Below, in pieces: positions 21,795 through 32,000 of a stretch of DNA of 64,000 nucleotides. Every line of letters begins with the position of its first letter. Position 1 is the first letter of the stretch. Position numbers and translations under genes: made by a program. The notes under the pieces are model-generated. The model had not been told where the DNA came from and did no database searches. It was given only the letters and a program-made list of their open reading frames with translations. This DNA comes from Pseudoips prasinana (lineage: Eukaryota; Arthropoda; Insecta; Lepidoptera; Nolidae): positions 1,364,001 through 1,428,000 of the forward strand of contig OX621248.1 of assembly GCA_951640165.1 (NCBI GenBank). The letters are read 5' to 3'.

Positions 21795-21955
21795 ACATTT
21801 ATTAAGTATTTATGTGTGGTGTTGGCGGCGAATAAAAAAATATAATCACTCCATATCATGCTGTGTGCCGATCCGAGGGAATATCTACCAGAAGACGTGC
21901 AGCAGCTTCTTTCTGAGTAATATGCCCATCATACTGAAAGAAAGAAAGAAAGAAT
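21795..21955 (+). repeat. Interspersed repeat fragment plus (gaaa)n
   Basis: It has ccgagggaatatctaccaga followed by agcagcttctttctgagtaa, as at 39850, then a short (aaag)n microsatellite at 21939-21953. Confidence 0.4.
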
Positions 21956-22119
21956 ATATATTTATCAGACACAAGGTACATCAGTATAAATTACATAAAG
22001 TATAAATTACATCAGTATAAATACACAGAAGATTTTTTTTTTTAAATTTGATAGTTATAAATAACAATAAATCAATTTTTTTATAATCCATAATTTTACG
22101 CACCTATTCGATACTATGT

Positions 22120-22250
22120 TTTCTATATATTTAAGTATTTATCATCTATATAAGTATGTATATCGTCGCCTGGTACCCATAGTACAAGGTTTGCTTAGTT
22201 TGGGGCTAGGATGATCAGTGTGACAATTATATTTATTAAAAAAAAAAAAA
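22120..22250 (+). mobile_element. 3' end of tRNA-derived SINE with oligo-A tail
   Basis: It has cgcctggtacccatagtaca and gtttgcttagtttggggcta, as at 37445-37690, ending in (a)13. Confidence 0.55.
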
Positions 22251-22299
22251 ATGATATCAATTAGTATAATGTCTTATTAATATCCTATCAATATGTCTG

Positions 22300-22480
22300 G
22301 AAGTGATCGTTAAAACCCGCGCTCATAGTCAAGTAGGTATCCTTGCCCATCCATAAGTAATCTGTAAGGTTAAACATTTAGGTATGCGGTCGGTCTAGTT
22401 TCATTCCTCAGCATCTCCGTGCTTCAGAAAATTGCGCTCTCGATCTCGGTGATACCCATTGATAACAATTATTATACTAG
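22300..22480 (+). mobile_element. Strongly diverged 5S-derived SINE
   Basis: It keeps agcatctccgtgcttcagaa, tgcgctctcgatctcggtga and weak traces of the head (taaggttaaacatttaggtatgcggtcggtc). The assignment is tentative. Confidence 0.35.
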
Positions 22481-22659
22481 TAAATATAAATGGAATACCA
22501 AAAAAATAATTAATTTTGTTTTTATATATATATAACCTTTTATATTTATTTTATTTTAATTATGTAAAAACTTTTCATTAAAACAATCGATTTGAACAAA
22601 ATGTAGGTAAATAGGACCACCCCAAAAGTATACTTATTGTATTTTGTTGTGTTTTATGC

Positions 22660-22735
22660 CATAGGGCGACAAACGAGTAAGCGGGTCACCTGATGGTAAG
22701 CGATCACCACCGCCCATGTACACTCGTAACAATTA
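22660..22735 (-). repeat. 3' end fragment of the ggcgacaaacgag repeat
   Basis: It is complementary to the right end of the repeat at 6940-7345 (gggtcacctgatggtaagcg). Related fragments lie at 23567-23620 and 24103-24200. Confidence 0.45.
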
Positions 22736-22753
22736 TGTATAAACAAATCTATA

Positions 22754-23029
22754 TCTTTACATATAATAAAATCGTAAGTAAGTCAAAACTGTACATTGAA
22801 TATTTTTTTAAAGGATACCTGGGGCGTGAACTACAATCGATATCGAAGCCAAAAATATAGTTTTTAGAATTTTTGTCTGTACTCAAAAAGAACTGCATGG
22901 ATTTATTTCAAATTTTGCACGAATATTACTAAGAGGTCGGGTCAACATATTATCACGCTATCACCTACGAGAGAGGAGCTGTGATAATTTATAAAATTTT
23001 ACGCGGGTAAAACCGCGGGGCACAGCTAG
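22754..23029 (+). mobile_element. Non-autonomous Helitron, second subfamily
   Basis: It starts TCTTTACATATAATAAAATCG after A and ends with hairpin cgcgggtaaaaccgcg, then ggggcacagCTAG before T at 23030. The internal match to 10356-10676 is extensive (tacaatcgatatcgaagcca; ttttgcacgaatattactaa). Confidence 0.8.
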
Positions 23030-23099
23030 TTATTAATAAAATAATTTCACAGGAAGTAAATATTGTAGAATTCTCATCTCAACTATTAAGGTCTGCTAA

Positions 23100-23190
23100 G
23101 TGTAAAAATAAGGCACATCCCCCCAAATGATGCTTTGGGGGAGCCTTTGTCCAGCCGTGGAAGTATTTCAGCGAACATGATGATGCAGCC
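23100..23190 (+). mobile_element. RTE family-2 3' tail
   Basis: It has tttgggggagcctttgtcca followed by a gatgatg remnant, as in 58493-58931 inverted. Confidence 0.4.
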
Positions 23191-23194
23191 TATT

Positions 23195-24690
23195 ATAGTT
23201 ATGTCTGCTATGTTGTGTAGGAACATAAAAAAAAAAACAATAGGCATTGGAAACATGTAGATACATAATTTCATAAGAAAAATCTATCCATAGAATTATA
23301 CCATATACATTGCGTTTAAAAAAATGTATCCGATAATTACTGTTCTAAAATTTCAATTTATTAAATTTATGCTCACAACTTATTTTTTTTTAAACTTCAT
23401 GCATAACAATGTGTTGTGACGGACTTAATGCCAAAGGTATTCCAGTCTGCCAGTCAACCTTGGGGAGATGCAGAAAAAAAATGGTAGGTGCATAAGTACT
23501 CGTAGAAGACACAAATACTTATATTATTCAAATAACTCTTTTATATAGTTTTTTTTTTATAGTTTAGAACAAGCGGTTTATTTGATGGTAAGTGATCACC
23601 GCCGCCCATGGACACTCCACAACACAAATACTTTTATACATTTCTTTTTTACCAGGTACTACAATTTATTGCAGCAATATATAATACTTACGGCGTACAT
23701 GGTATTTCAGACATGTCGCCAAACCTTTGCACTCCCTGATGATCCCAGGCACCCTTATCAGTACCATTAAAATGCGGTAAAAATTACCTAAACCTACATG
23801 CCATAAAATAATTTCATACAATACAACGAAAACTAACAACCTGAAAAAATATTCACATTTCTTCCAAATACGTACAAAATCCGACTGCGGCCGATATAAA
23901 AAAATGCTTCGTTTTTCAATGCTAGACAATTGACGAACACTGTTAGCCGCTGTTTTTGAGCCCCCGTGCTCAAAAAGCAATTAAAAAAAATAGGTGCCTG
24001 CTATAATAGTGACATTGCATAACTTGCAGTATGTGTTGGCTATAAAATTTGCAGCTTGTTAAAAGTTTCCGTCACATCAAAATCAATTTTTTATTGCTTT
24101 TGGAGGCGGATTATCTAGCGACCCACTTGATGGTAAGTGGTAACCGCAGCTCATGGACATTTGCAGTACCATGGGGCATAGCAAACCGCTTCATACCGTG
24201 AGATTAATACTCTTTTAAACCTCGTTTAAAGAAGAATATGTCGTAGCGCTGAAGAAACACCGCAGCAGGTAATTAATTGTTGTGTCATGTACTAATGTTG
24301 TTTATTATAGGGCTAAGTATATTTCAGGTATTGTGCAATTTAGAGAAGAAAGTATTCCACAAAAATATCAGCGTCTCCCATCAAAAAGATTCTGCAATCT
24401 ATTTTCAGACAGCAAATTTTAATAGTAGTAAAGTTTGTTTAACGGTGGCTAGAATGTCCACCAGATTTCCAGGAACTAAAAATAGCTATTAGAAGTATAA
24501 TTATGAACAATTTATTTTAAATTACAGGAATTGTAACAGTAAATGTATGCATCATATGTATGTATTTTTTGTTTAGCAGGGTCTAATTCAGTTGAGGCGA
24601 ATTGGATCCAGATAATTATCTAGTTAATTTACGGATTACTTAAATGATTCATTCGATGTATAGTTTTGTTATTTAATTAGATAGAATTTA
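23195..24690. other. AT-rich DNA with two small repeat fragments
   Basis: 23567-23620 and 24103-24200 are fragments of the gatggtaagtgatcaccgcc repeat. The 104-codon minus frame at 23666-23980 and the 71-codon plus frame at 24277-24492 show no recognisable motif. Confidence 0.3.
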
Positions 24691-24699
24691 ATTTAGTGA

Positions 24700-24895
24700 T
24701 TTATTTGATTCCCTATTTAGTTTTATTTTAGTTTTAAGCCTATTTAGTTTTATTTTAGTTTTACGTCACTGCAATGTTTGTATGCCAAATTGGCAGAATG
24801 TACTCGGTATCTTTTATTATTTATAACATCACGTATTGTAATCACCTACATTATATGCAAATAAAGAATTATTATTATAATAATAATTATTATTA
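24700..24895 (+). mobile_element. LINE 3' UTR with (att)n tail
   Basis: It ends tatgcaaataaagaattatt followed by an att/ata repeat. The style matches the 3' UTR of LINE A at 34800-34843. No coding part is attached. Confidence 0.4.
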
Positions 24896-25239
24896 TAAAA
24901 GTAGATTAGGTATCTAAAATATGTGATAATCGTAACAAAATCATTTCGCAACGTTTTCTAAAGTTTAATTAAGTCAATTTTGCTATTTGCAAGTTTGCTG
25001 TTGGGTTTTATTTACTTATTATTGTTTAATGGAGGCGTATTTAAATTTTGAATCAGCGTTCTTAGAACAGTCAAATTATTGACAGTTAAAATACAATTTG
25101 CAAATTATTTCCTCTGAGTTTCAAGTCTCGCTCATGGTTGGAGTATCGCGCACATTATAGTCACGTTCAAAATAGTCACCTTCATAACCAACACAAAAAG
25201 CACACCAATATACATTGACTTATATGTATAACTAGACAC

Positions 25240-25575
25240 GCTGTTTCGAATAAAAACTCTGTCCCAGTCCGGCTGTGCGCGAGGTGAGGGGCGCGGGCGC
25301 GGCGGCCAAAATTGAGGCAATCCCAAATTCTCAATATGGGATTGCGCGTCTAGTAGAATATATATAGGTCAATAAATAATAATAAAAAAAAGTGCCAATA
25401 TATTAAAATTATGTGCATTAATGGTATTAAAAATGACACTGTAGGTACCCACAATCTTCACAATAATTCGATAGATACGGCGCGACGCGCGCGCAGACTG
25501 CGGCGGCTAGAAAAGTAGGTCAAGTTGAATAACGTTAGCCCTCCCTACTCGCGCGCTCTCAGGGGGTATGTTTAC
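25240..25575. other. CpG-rich tract in AT-rich surroundings
   Basis: There are two GC-rich patches, at 25263-25315 (ggcgcgggcgcggcggcc) and 25478-25565 (cggcgcgacgcgcgcgcaga). A hairpin with gcaatccca / tgggattgc arms lies at about 25316-25345. No coding frame or recognised promoter is seen. Confidence 0.4.
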
Positions 25576-25743
25576 GTAATCTTTGCGATGCGCGTAGATT
25601 TATAAACATTCAAGTGGGAAATTAAATTAAAACTTATTTTAGTATGAAAATAAAATCTAACAAATTATCAAAAGTGGTAGAACAAAAGTTGCTGCTTATG
25701 GTGGTTACTATATAGTACTGCGAGGTTGTTGGTGTTTTAGAAG

Positions 25744-25814
25744 TATACAATATGTAACTTAATTAACGCACACCCTCAAACACTCCAATTAGAATATTAT
25801 GTTGTAATCATAAT
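25744..25814 (+). mobile_element. MITE, left part (outermost layer of the nest)
   Basis: It begins tacaatatgtaacttaatta followed by acgcacaccctcaaacactcc, identical in order to 42457-42532 of an unbroken copy. It continues at 34844-35190 after removal of LINE A. The left terminal repeat is complementary to the right one at 35164-35190. Confidence 0.75.
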
Positions 25815-26162
25815 CAGTCCTCGCACGCGCGTCCTACCGTATGGGCGTGTGTTATTCGAGTGCAGTGCTAATGTCGGTATTGTATTTACGAAATGACTAC
25901 AACCGTAAAGTGTATCGCGTGCAACGTCGTAATAGACGAATTGCTCACGTATATACAAAACAAAGTGTCTATAGTGGAAATGGATACAATGATCAAATTG
26001 TGTAAATCGACTTTCAACAACGAAGAAATCAAACAGTCAAAATCGTTGCTATTTGATTCGCTCCCTACAAAACGGAGAAAAATTTTACGTAAAGATAAAG
26101 GCAAAGAGGAAAAAGATCTGGAAGACATTATAAATGTGTTTAAAACTGTGGAACCTGACGAA
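25815..26162 (+). mobile_element. LINE A, 5' part (5' UTR and start of ORF1)
   Basis: A GC-rich leader of 78 bp precedes the ORF1 ATG at 25893. LINE A is cut at 26162 by RTE B and resumes at 31277. Its target in the MITE lies after the sequence gttgtaatcataat; the copy of ataat at the 3' junction (34839-34843) may be the target duplication, blurred by the (tta)n tail. Confidence 0.75.
25893..26162 (+). CDS. LINE A ORF1, N-terminal 90 codons
   Basis: This is the N-terminal part of an accessory ORF1, probably an RNA-binding or assembly protein. It begins with a Cys pair (CIACN) and a helical stretch, then a basic block (KRRKILRKDKGK) and an acidic segment leading to TVEPDE. The type is familiar from lepidopteran non-LTR elements, whose continuation reads PIFVA.DL..LPP..FDH.D...LLKDI. 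That continuation is found at 31289, in frame, after the 12-bp duplication. Joined with 31289-31924 it would be about 301 residues without stops. The long open frame through 28298 is an accident of two later insertions and should not be annotated as one protein. Confidence 0.7.
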
Positions 26163-26294
26163 GTGGCAGATGAGTACAAAAGTAAGTTGGTTGAGAAGTT
26201 TGAGGGATCTGAAGACATAAGAGAAGTAGAAGAGCTATGGAAGGTAGTCAAAGAAGGTGTGGTGAGTGTAGCTGGTGAAGTATGTGGTGTAATA
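26163..26294 (+). pseudogene. RTE B ORF, 5' segment (pre-RT region)
   Basis: These are the first 44 codons of the inserted RTE copy (ADEYKSKLVEKFEG ... LWKVVKEGVVSVAGEVCG). They correspond to the linker between endonuclease and reverse transcriptase in RTE/CFDP2-like elements, where LW...K.GV...A.EVCG precedes a basic segment and NIWWD. The endonuclease is absent, so the copy is 5' truncated. The frame continues at 29215 once LINE C is removed; both parts meet in frame on the shared ata codon. Confidence 0.75.
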
Positions 26295-26306
26295 CTTCAC
26301 CAGCTA
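26269..26306. repeat. Foldback at the LINE C 5' junction
   Basis: The arms 26269-26283 and 26292-26306 are perfectly complementary over 15 bp around the 8-base loop gtggtgta. The left arm is RTE B target DNA. The right arm is an inverted copy of it and is neither RTE B nor LINE C sequence. Confidence 0.9.
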
Positions 26307-29210
26307 TATAGCTATAAAGCCGCTTCATATTTCTCACGAACTAGGAAACGAGGGGGTGTATGTATTTATATAAAAAATTATATAAACTACAAGAAAATAG
26401 ACTGGATTCAAGATTTATGTGTTGAATTACATTTTGAGTGTTGTGGTATAATAATAACAGAAACTAATTGGATTATTATTTGTATGTACCGTACTCCTTC
26501 GTCAAATTTTAATTTTTTTATAGAAAAACTTGAAATATTGCTATATAAACTAACTATACGGAAAAGGTCGATTAATAAAAAAATATTTATTCTAGGAGAC
26601 TTCAACATAAACATATTAAATGACGATGCCAAAACTAATCAATTTATAAGTACTCTCAAGAAATTTAACTTAACTCTAACTTTAAAAGAACCGACCCGAA
26701 TAACTCCGCACTCTGCTACATGCATCGACAATATAATAACAAACCATAAAAAGTACAGGGTAGAAGTATGGGATATGGGCATATCCGACCACACGGGCCA
26801 AGCTATTATGATTCCTTGTAGTCTAGGTTTTAATGAAAAATATTGGTATGTAATGAAAAGGAATATTGAAAAATATATTGAAATCTTTTTAAATTACATA
26901 CCACAATTAAGTTTTCAAGATGTCTTTAAGTCTACAGATGTTAACTCGGCGTATAAAATATTTTTAGATTTATTTTCTCTGATATTTAATTTATGTGTAC
27001 CAATCAATCGAATAAAAATATGTCATAAAAAGAAAAACAACTGGACAACGAAAGGTATAAAGAAATCATGTGTTATTAAGAGAAAAATGTACTTACAATA
27101 TCAAAATAACAAAAGCCTGAACGATAATAAAAAAAACTACATTAAATATTGTAAAATATTAAAACGAGTCATCAATCAATCAAAAAAGAATACAAATATA
27201 AAGTTCTTACGGAATAGTAAAAATTTAACAAAGTCAACATGGTCATTAATTAAACTACATACACAAGCAACGAACGATTTAAGACAAAAAATTGATTACA
27301 TAATCAACAATAATAACATTTTGAAAAATCCTGAAGATATTGCGAATACATTTAACCACTTCTACATAAATCAAAACTCGAACCTCTCAATGACGAGCAA
27401 ATTCAAGCCTCTAGATGGGAAACAAACGAAGAGTATGTTTCTTTTTCCTGTAGGTAAAAGTGAAATAATCAATATTATTAAAAGTTTGAAGAACAAAACA
27501 AGTTGCGGTTACGATGACATACCTACCAAGATAATCAAGCTAAGTTGTGATTATATTGCAGAACCCTTAGTACACGTAATCAATCTTATGTTGGAGTCAG
27601 GCGTTTTCCCAGACGATTTAAAGAGAGCAATTATCAAACCGTTATTTAAAAAAGGCGCCAGACACGACACAAACAATTATAGACCAATAGCTTTGCTTCC
27701 CAGTTTCTCTAAAATACTTGAAAAGGTTATTTTCAACAGACTTACTAATTTTCTAGACAGTAGCAATATTCTAAATAGTAACCAATTTGGATTTCGAAAA
27801 AAGAAAACTACATCTCTAGCCGTTTTTAAATTATTTAAAAATCTCTGGGAAAGTATGAATAAGAAAAATCGGTGTATTCCACTATTCCTAGATATGTCCA
27901 AGGCATTCGACTGCGTAATTTATGAATTTCTATATAAACAGCTGGAAAATATAGGCGTCAGAGGGATCGCACTTCAGTTATTTAAATCTTATTTAACCAA
28001 TCGAACTCAGTCTACAGTTATCGAAGTATATAACAAAAGTACAAAAACTATTGACTATGTACACTCAACAATTGAAAAAGTTATTTTGGGTGTTCCCCAA
28101 GGGAGCATTTTAGGACCACTCCTCTTTTTGATTTACATTAACGATCTTCCAAATATTACGAATCACCTATGCGTAATGTATGCCGATGATGCTACGATAT
28201 TTATTACAAATGAAAATCATATAAATTTAAACCTTAATTCAGAAATCAACCTTACATTAGAGACTGTTACAAACTGGTTACGATCCATAAATCTTTGAGT
28301 CAATCTCACAAAAACTAAACTAATTCAATTTAGAAATTACAAAACCAAACCTCTAACACTTGATGTAATAAATAATGATACCAAAGTTGAAGAAGTAGAA
28401 GATATTAATTTCCTTGGAGTGTCAATAGACCAACATTTAAACTGGAAGAGTCATATCAATAGAATGAATAAAAAAATATCCAGTTATTGTTATGTATTAT
28501 CTATTTTAGTTGAGGTAACTTCTTTAGCTGCTGCTAAAGCGGCCTATTATAGTTATATTTATCCTCTTCTGATGTATGGTGTAATTTATTGAAACTCAAC
28601 AAACGTAAATTCAACTTTTATACTTCAAAAAAAATGTCTGAGGATTATCTACAATATGTATAGCACCGATTCTCTTAGATTTACATTTAGAGACAAGGGG
28701 TATCTTACCTTAGTTAGCATTTACATTTTAGAATTATGTATTTTTGTAAAAAATAATATGAGTTTTTTCAATTTAAAGTCGGCATCTAAACCTAATATTC
28801 GTAATAAATATAGATTTAATTTAGAGTTACCATCTATTCGCAACATGATTTACTATAAGAGTACTTACATTACTGCAATACGTGTGTATAATCATCTACC
28901 ACTTGAAATTAAACAACTTGATGGTAAAATGTTTAAATCTATGCTGAAACGATGGCTATTGCACAACGTATTTTATGACCTTAAAGAGTTTTTTGCTTAT
29001 GACCAAGTATCGAAGCAACTGATTTATTGATAATGATGTGTTATTTATCTGTTGTCAAGATTACAAAAAATAATTATTTAATATTAAGGTAGGTAGAAAA
29101 AATATTGCATGCCCGATATGGGTAACTGTTGATCAATCAAATTGTTATAACATCTTCTGTACACAGTTTCTGGCAATAAAATGATCTATGTCTATGTCTA
29201 TGTCTATGTC
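26295..29210 (+). mobile_element. LINE C (jockey-like), 5'-truncated, innermost layer
   Basis: LINE C lies inside RTE B. The target copies share aata (26291-26294 and 29211-29214). The 5' end starts with 12 bases copied inverted from the target, then enters the endonuclease domain. The 3' end is a (tatgtc)n tail after cagtttctggcaataaaatg. The element has lost roughly the first third of its endonuclease and everything upstream. Confidence 0.85.
26307..29030 (+). pseudogene. LINE C ORF2: AP-endonuclease plus reverse transcriptase, two stops
   Basis: Nick-and-copy enzyme of a jockey/CR1-type LINE. The frame enters mid-endonuclease (RKRGGVCIYIKN), with ILGDFNINIL near 26600 and GISDHTG near 26780 as catalytic landmarks. 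The reverse transcriptase follows: SCGYDDIPTKIIK, NNYRPIALLPS, FLDMSKAFDCV (motif A), GVPQGSILGPLLF (motif B) and CVMYADDATIF (motif C, near 28180). The C-terminus has HLNWKSHI and IRVYNHLPLEIK. In-frame TGA codons at 28296-28298 and 28590-28592 break it (the second sits where Trp is expected, VIYxNS), so the copy is dead as it stands. It ends at the stop at 29028-29030. Confidence 0.85.
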
Positions 29211-29214
29211 AATA

Positions 29215-31254
29215 AAGAGACGAAGAGGAAGAAAGATGAAGAATATTTGGTGGGATAAAAGTGTACAAAAAGTTGTATGTGAAAAGAAGAAAGCGTGGTT
29301 AGACTGGCTAGCCACCAGAGCAAACGAACGAATGCATAAGGCGACGAATGAGGATATAGAAAGGGCCTGGAATGATTATAGGAAAATGAAAGGAATTGTA
29401 AAGGATGTGGTGAATGAAAAGAAAAATGAACAAAAGGATAATTTTGATAGAAGGTTGTCTAAGGATTTTCAGACGAACATTAAGTTTTTCTGGAAATCCG
29501 TTAGATCAGTAAGAGGCATAACTCAAACCTCAGAACTGAAATCCATACGAGACCAAGATGGAAATATAGTGAAAGGGGAAGAATGCGTGTTAAAACGTTG
29601 GAAGGAGTATTTTGAAAGTTTGTATGAAAGAGGTGTAACAGAGAGTGAACGTAGTTCACTAAGTATAGACAAGAACAAATGTAAAGATGACATTGGTATG
29701 GATGAGATTGTGAAAGCTATTAAGGGTATGAAATCAGGTAAGTCACCAGGGTATGACAGGATAACTTCCGAGATGCTGAAGGCTGGACATGGCGTCATAG
29801 CGAGTCAGCTGTGCAGCCTATTCAATTTATGCTATACCACCGGCCAAGTGCCAAGTGATTGGTGCAAGGCTGTCATCGTACCTCTTTACAAAGGGAAAGG
29901 CTCACGGCAAGACTGTAAAAACTATAGGGGCATTAGTCTACTCAGCGTCGTTGGTAAGTTGTATGCAAAAGTATTGGTTGAAAGAGTTGTGAAAGAAACC
30001 GATGCGAAAATATGGGATGCACAGGCAGGTTTTCGGAAAGGAATGGGATGCACGGATCAGGTCTTTTCTCTGCGAAGCATAGTAGAGAAGTTTTTGGGCA
30101 AAAACCAAAAGGTTTACTGTGCCTTCGTAGACTTAGAAAAGGCCTACGATAGAGTGTTGAGGAGTGAACTATGGTCGGTACTGTCCATAAATGGGTTGAA
30201 CGACAACCTTGTTCAAGCACTAAAATCTCTTTATAGGGATTCCAGAGCTTGCGTGAGGATTAACGGGTCATACACCGAGTGGTTTAGCATCCAAAAGGGT
30301 GTTAGACAGGGATGTGTAGCGTCACCGTGGTTGTTTAACCTATTCATGGATAGCTGTTTAAAAGATTTGAAAGAAAGTGAATGCGGTGTAAGGATGAATG
30401 AGTTACTCATCAAATGTCTGCTGTACGCTGATGATCAAGTTCTACTTGCATCATCTGCGGACGAGTTGCAGGTGATGGTAACAAATATGCATGAAGCTTT
30501 TGAAAGGAAAGGGATGAAAATGAATGTAGGTAAGACGAAAGTAATGGTATTTGAGAGGGATGAATACACGACAACGTGTGATATTGTGATTGGAGGAGAG
30601 AAAGTCGAACAGGTGAATGAGTTTGTATATTCGGGAGCTTTGTTTACGAGAGATGGGAAATATGAAAAAGATATTGTTAGAAGAGTAAATGCGGGGAATA
30701 GAGTGAATGGGGCACTACACGCCTTTATGAGTAGCCGGCAAGTATCAAAGAAGGCTCGACTAGCCGTGCACGATGGAGTGTTAGTGCCAACTTTAATGTA
30801 TGGAAGTGAAAGTTGGGTATGGCAGAAAAAGAATGAAAGTAAAATAAATGCAGTGGAAATGAGAGCTCTGAGAAGTATGTGTGGTGTGACTTTGAGAGAC
30901 AGAATTCGAAATACTGATGTAAGAGAGCGTTGTGGTGTGAAAGAGGATGTAGTCACAAAGATTAAAAAAGGCATGCTGAGATGGTTTGGCCATTTAGAAA
31001 GGATGAATGAAAGAAGATTGACAAAAGAAGTATACCTGGCCTGTGTGAATGGGACAACCGGAAGGGGAAGACCACGTCGAACATTCTCTGACCAAATTGG
31101 AGATGTTCTCAAGAAAGGGCAGGTCAGAAGTACCCTAAACCGGCGAGCATGTATGAAGAATATAATGTCAGTAATCGAGGCAAAAGAAGTATGCAAAGAT
31201 CGTGACAAATGGAAATCCGTTGTCTCTGCCTACCCCTCTGGGAAACAGGCGTGA
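29215..31254 (+). CDS. RTE B reverse transcriptase, intact frame
   Basis: Reverse transcriptase portion of an RTE-clade element (CFDP2/BovB-like). About 679 codons are open from the LINE C junction. Landmarks: NIWWDKSVQ near the start; [54 protein letters not shown] (motif A); [14 protein letters not shown] (motif B); [13 protein letters not shown] (motif C, near 30430); and the C-terminal RTE block [12 protein letters not shown]...GRPRRTF. The stop (31252-31254) runs straight into the terminal (gtat)n, as is usual for RTE. The first residues after 29188 (MSMSMSMS) come from the LINE C tail and are not RTE. The endonuclease was lost by 5' truncation, so the copy cannot move alone. Confidence 0.9.
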   Translation, partial: KRRRGRKMKNIWWDKSVQKVVCEKKKAWLDWLATRANERMHKATNEDIERAWNDYRKMKGIVKDVVNEKKNEQKDNFDRRLSKDFQTNIKFFWKSVRSVRGITQTSELKSIRDQDGNIVKGEECVLKRWKEYFESLYERGVTESERSSLSIDKNKCKDDIGMDEIVKAIKGMKSGKSPGYDRITSEMLKAGHGVIASQLCSLFNLCYTTGQVPSDWCKAVIVPLYKGKGSRQDCKNYRGISLLSVVGKLYAKVLVERVVKETDAKIWDAQAGFRKGMGCTDQVFSLRSIVEKFLGKNQKVYCAFVDLEKAYDRVLRSELWSVLSINGLNDNLVQALKSLYRDSRACVRINGSYTEWFSIQKGVRQGCVASPWLFNLFMDSCLKDLKESECGVRMNELLIKCLLYADDQVLLASSADELQVMVTNMHEAFERKGMKMNVGKTKVMVFERDEYTTTCDIVIGGEKVEQVNEFVYSGALFTRDGKYEKDIVRRVNAGNRVNGALHAFMSSRQVSKKARLAVHDGVLVPTLMYGSESWVWQKKNESKINAVEMRALRSMCGVTLRDRIRNTDVRERCGVKEDVVTKIKKGMLRWFGHLERMNERRLTKEVYLACVNGTTGRGRPRRTFSDQIGDVLKKGQVRSTLNRRACMKNIMSVIEAKEVCKDRDKWKSVVSAYPSGKQA

Positions 31255-31288
31255 GTCTATGTATGTATGTATGTATGAACCTGACGAA

Positions 31289-31924
31289 ATTCCAATCTTT
31301 GTGGCTCAAAATCTAGAAAAACTACCCCCCATTAATTTTGACCACTTAGATTGTACGAAGTTGTTAAAAGATATAGAACGCGTTCGTGCCGAGATTGATG
31401 AGGTTAAAACAACATATGCTACACTCGATCAGCTCCACGAACTGAAAATTGAATGGCTGCAAAGAGAAACCTCACCCTTGCAACCGGCATCGATTTGTAA
31501 CATAAATATGAAAAAACGGGGTGCCTGGGGTCGTGACAGTGGCCCGATGGGGTTCTCTCATCAAATGTTACAAAATGATAGCAATGTAGATTTGTTACAA
31601 TCACCGTTATCTGATGAAGGTGGGATAACATATGAAAGCAGGAAAAAACGGTCAAAGGCTTCAAATTATCGTTTTATGGGACAGAGAGCTATAGCTTGTG
31701 ATTTAGAATGTAATTTCAAGGCGGTAGATACTAAAGTTCCTATATTTATTTCCAATATCCATAAAACCACTCAAGAGACGGACATTGTTGATTACATTCG
31801 TAGGAAGACTCAAGATACGGTGACCTTGGATAAAATTAATACAAAGAGACAAACAGACTATATAGCATATAAATTCTTTGTATCTGAACATAAGGTACCA
31901 TTATATCTAGAGGAGAAATTATGA
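31289..31924 (+). CDS. LINE A ORF1, C-terminal 211 codons
   Basis: In-frame continuation of ORF1 after the RTE B insertion (IPIFVAQNLEKLPPINFDHL ...). It has a coiled-coil-like stretch (LLKDIERVRAEIDEVKTTYATLDQ), a low-complexity polar middle, and a C-terminal region (VPIFISNIHKTTQETDIVDY ... TDYIAYKFFVSEHK) that looks like an RNA-recognition or effector-type fold used by LINE ORF1 proteins to bind RNA; the fold is inferred only. It ends 76 bases before ORF2. No stop or frameshift, in contrast to ORF2. An upstream start in the RTE tail is artefactual. Confidence 0.7.
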   Translation: MPIFVAQNLEKLPPINFDHLDCTKLLKDIERVRAEIDEVKTTYATLDQLHELKIEWLQRETSPLQPASICNINMKKRGAWGRDSGPMGFSHQMLQNDSNVDLLQSPLSDEGGITYESRKKRSKASNYRFMGQRAIACDLECNFKAVDTKVPIFISNIHKTTQETDIVDYIRRKTQDTVTLDKINTKRQTDYIAYKFFVSEHKVPLYLEEKL

Positions 31925-32000
31925 CCGAAAGGTATTGTTTTCAAACGATTTGTGCATTACAAGAACAGGCATCGTGAACACGGCACGTTAGACAATAAAC

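Larger units (their letters stand above)
26163..31276 (+). mobile_element. RTE B retrotransposon, 5'-truncated, containing LINE C
   Basis: It is flanked by gaacctgacgaa at 26151-26162 and 31277-31288, a perfect 12-bp target duplication inside LINE A ORF1. The 3' end is (gtat)n directly after the stop codon, as in other copies of the family at 3005, 3488 and 54766. The length without the LINE C insert is about 2.2 kb. The remaining reverse transcriptase frame (44 plus 679 codons) has no stop or frameshift. Confidence 0.9.

Noticed and set aside
25886..26251. 121-codon minus-strand frame
   Set aside because: Antisense of LINE A ORF1 and the RTE B linker; Ser/Thr-rich shadow composition.
30435..31208. 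257-codon minus-strand open frame
   Set aside because: Exact antisense of the RTE B reverse transcriptase C-terminus; the same shadow recurs on the plus strand opposite the minus-oriented copies at 3078 and 54930.
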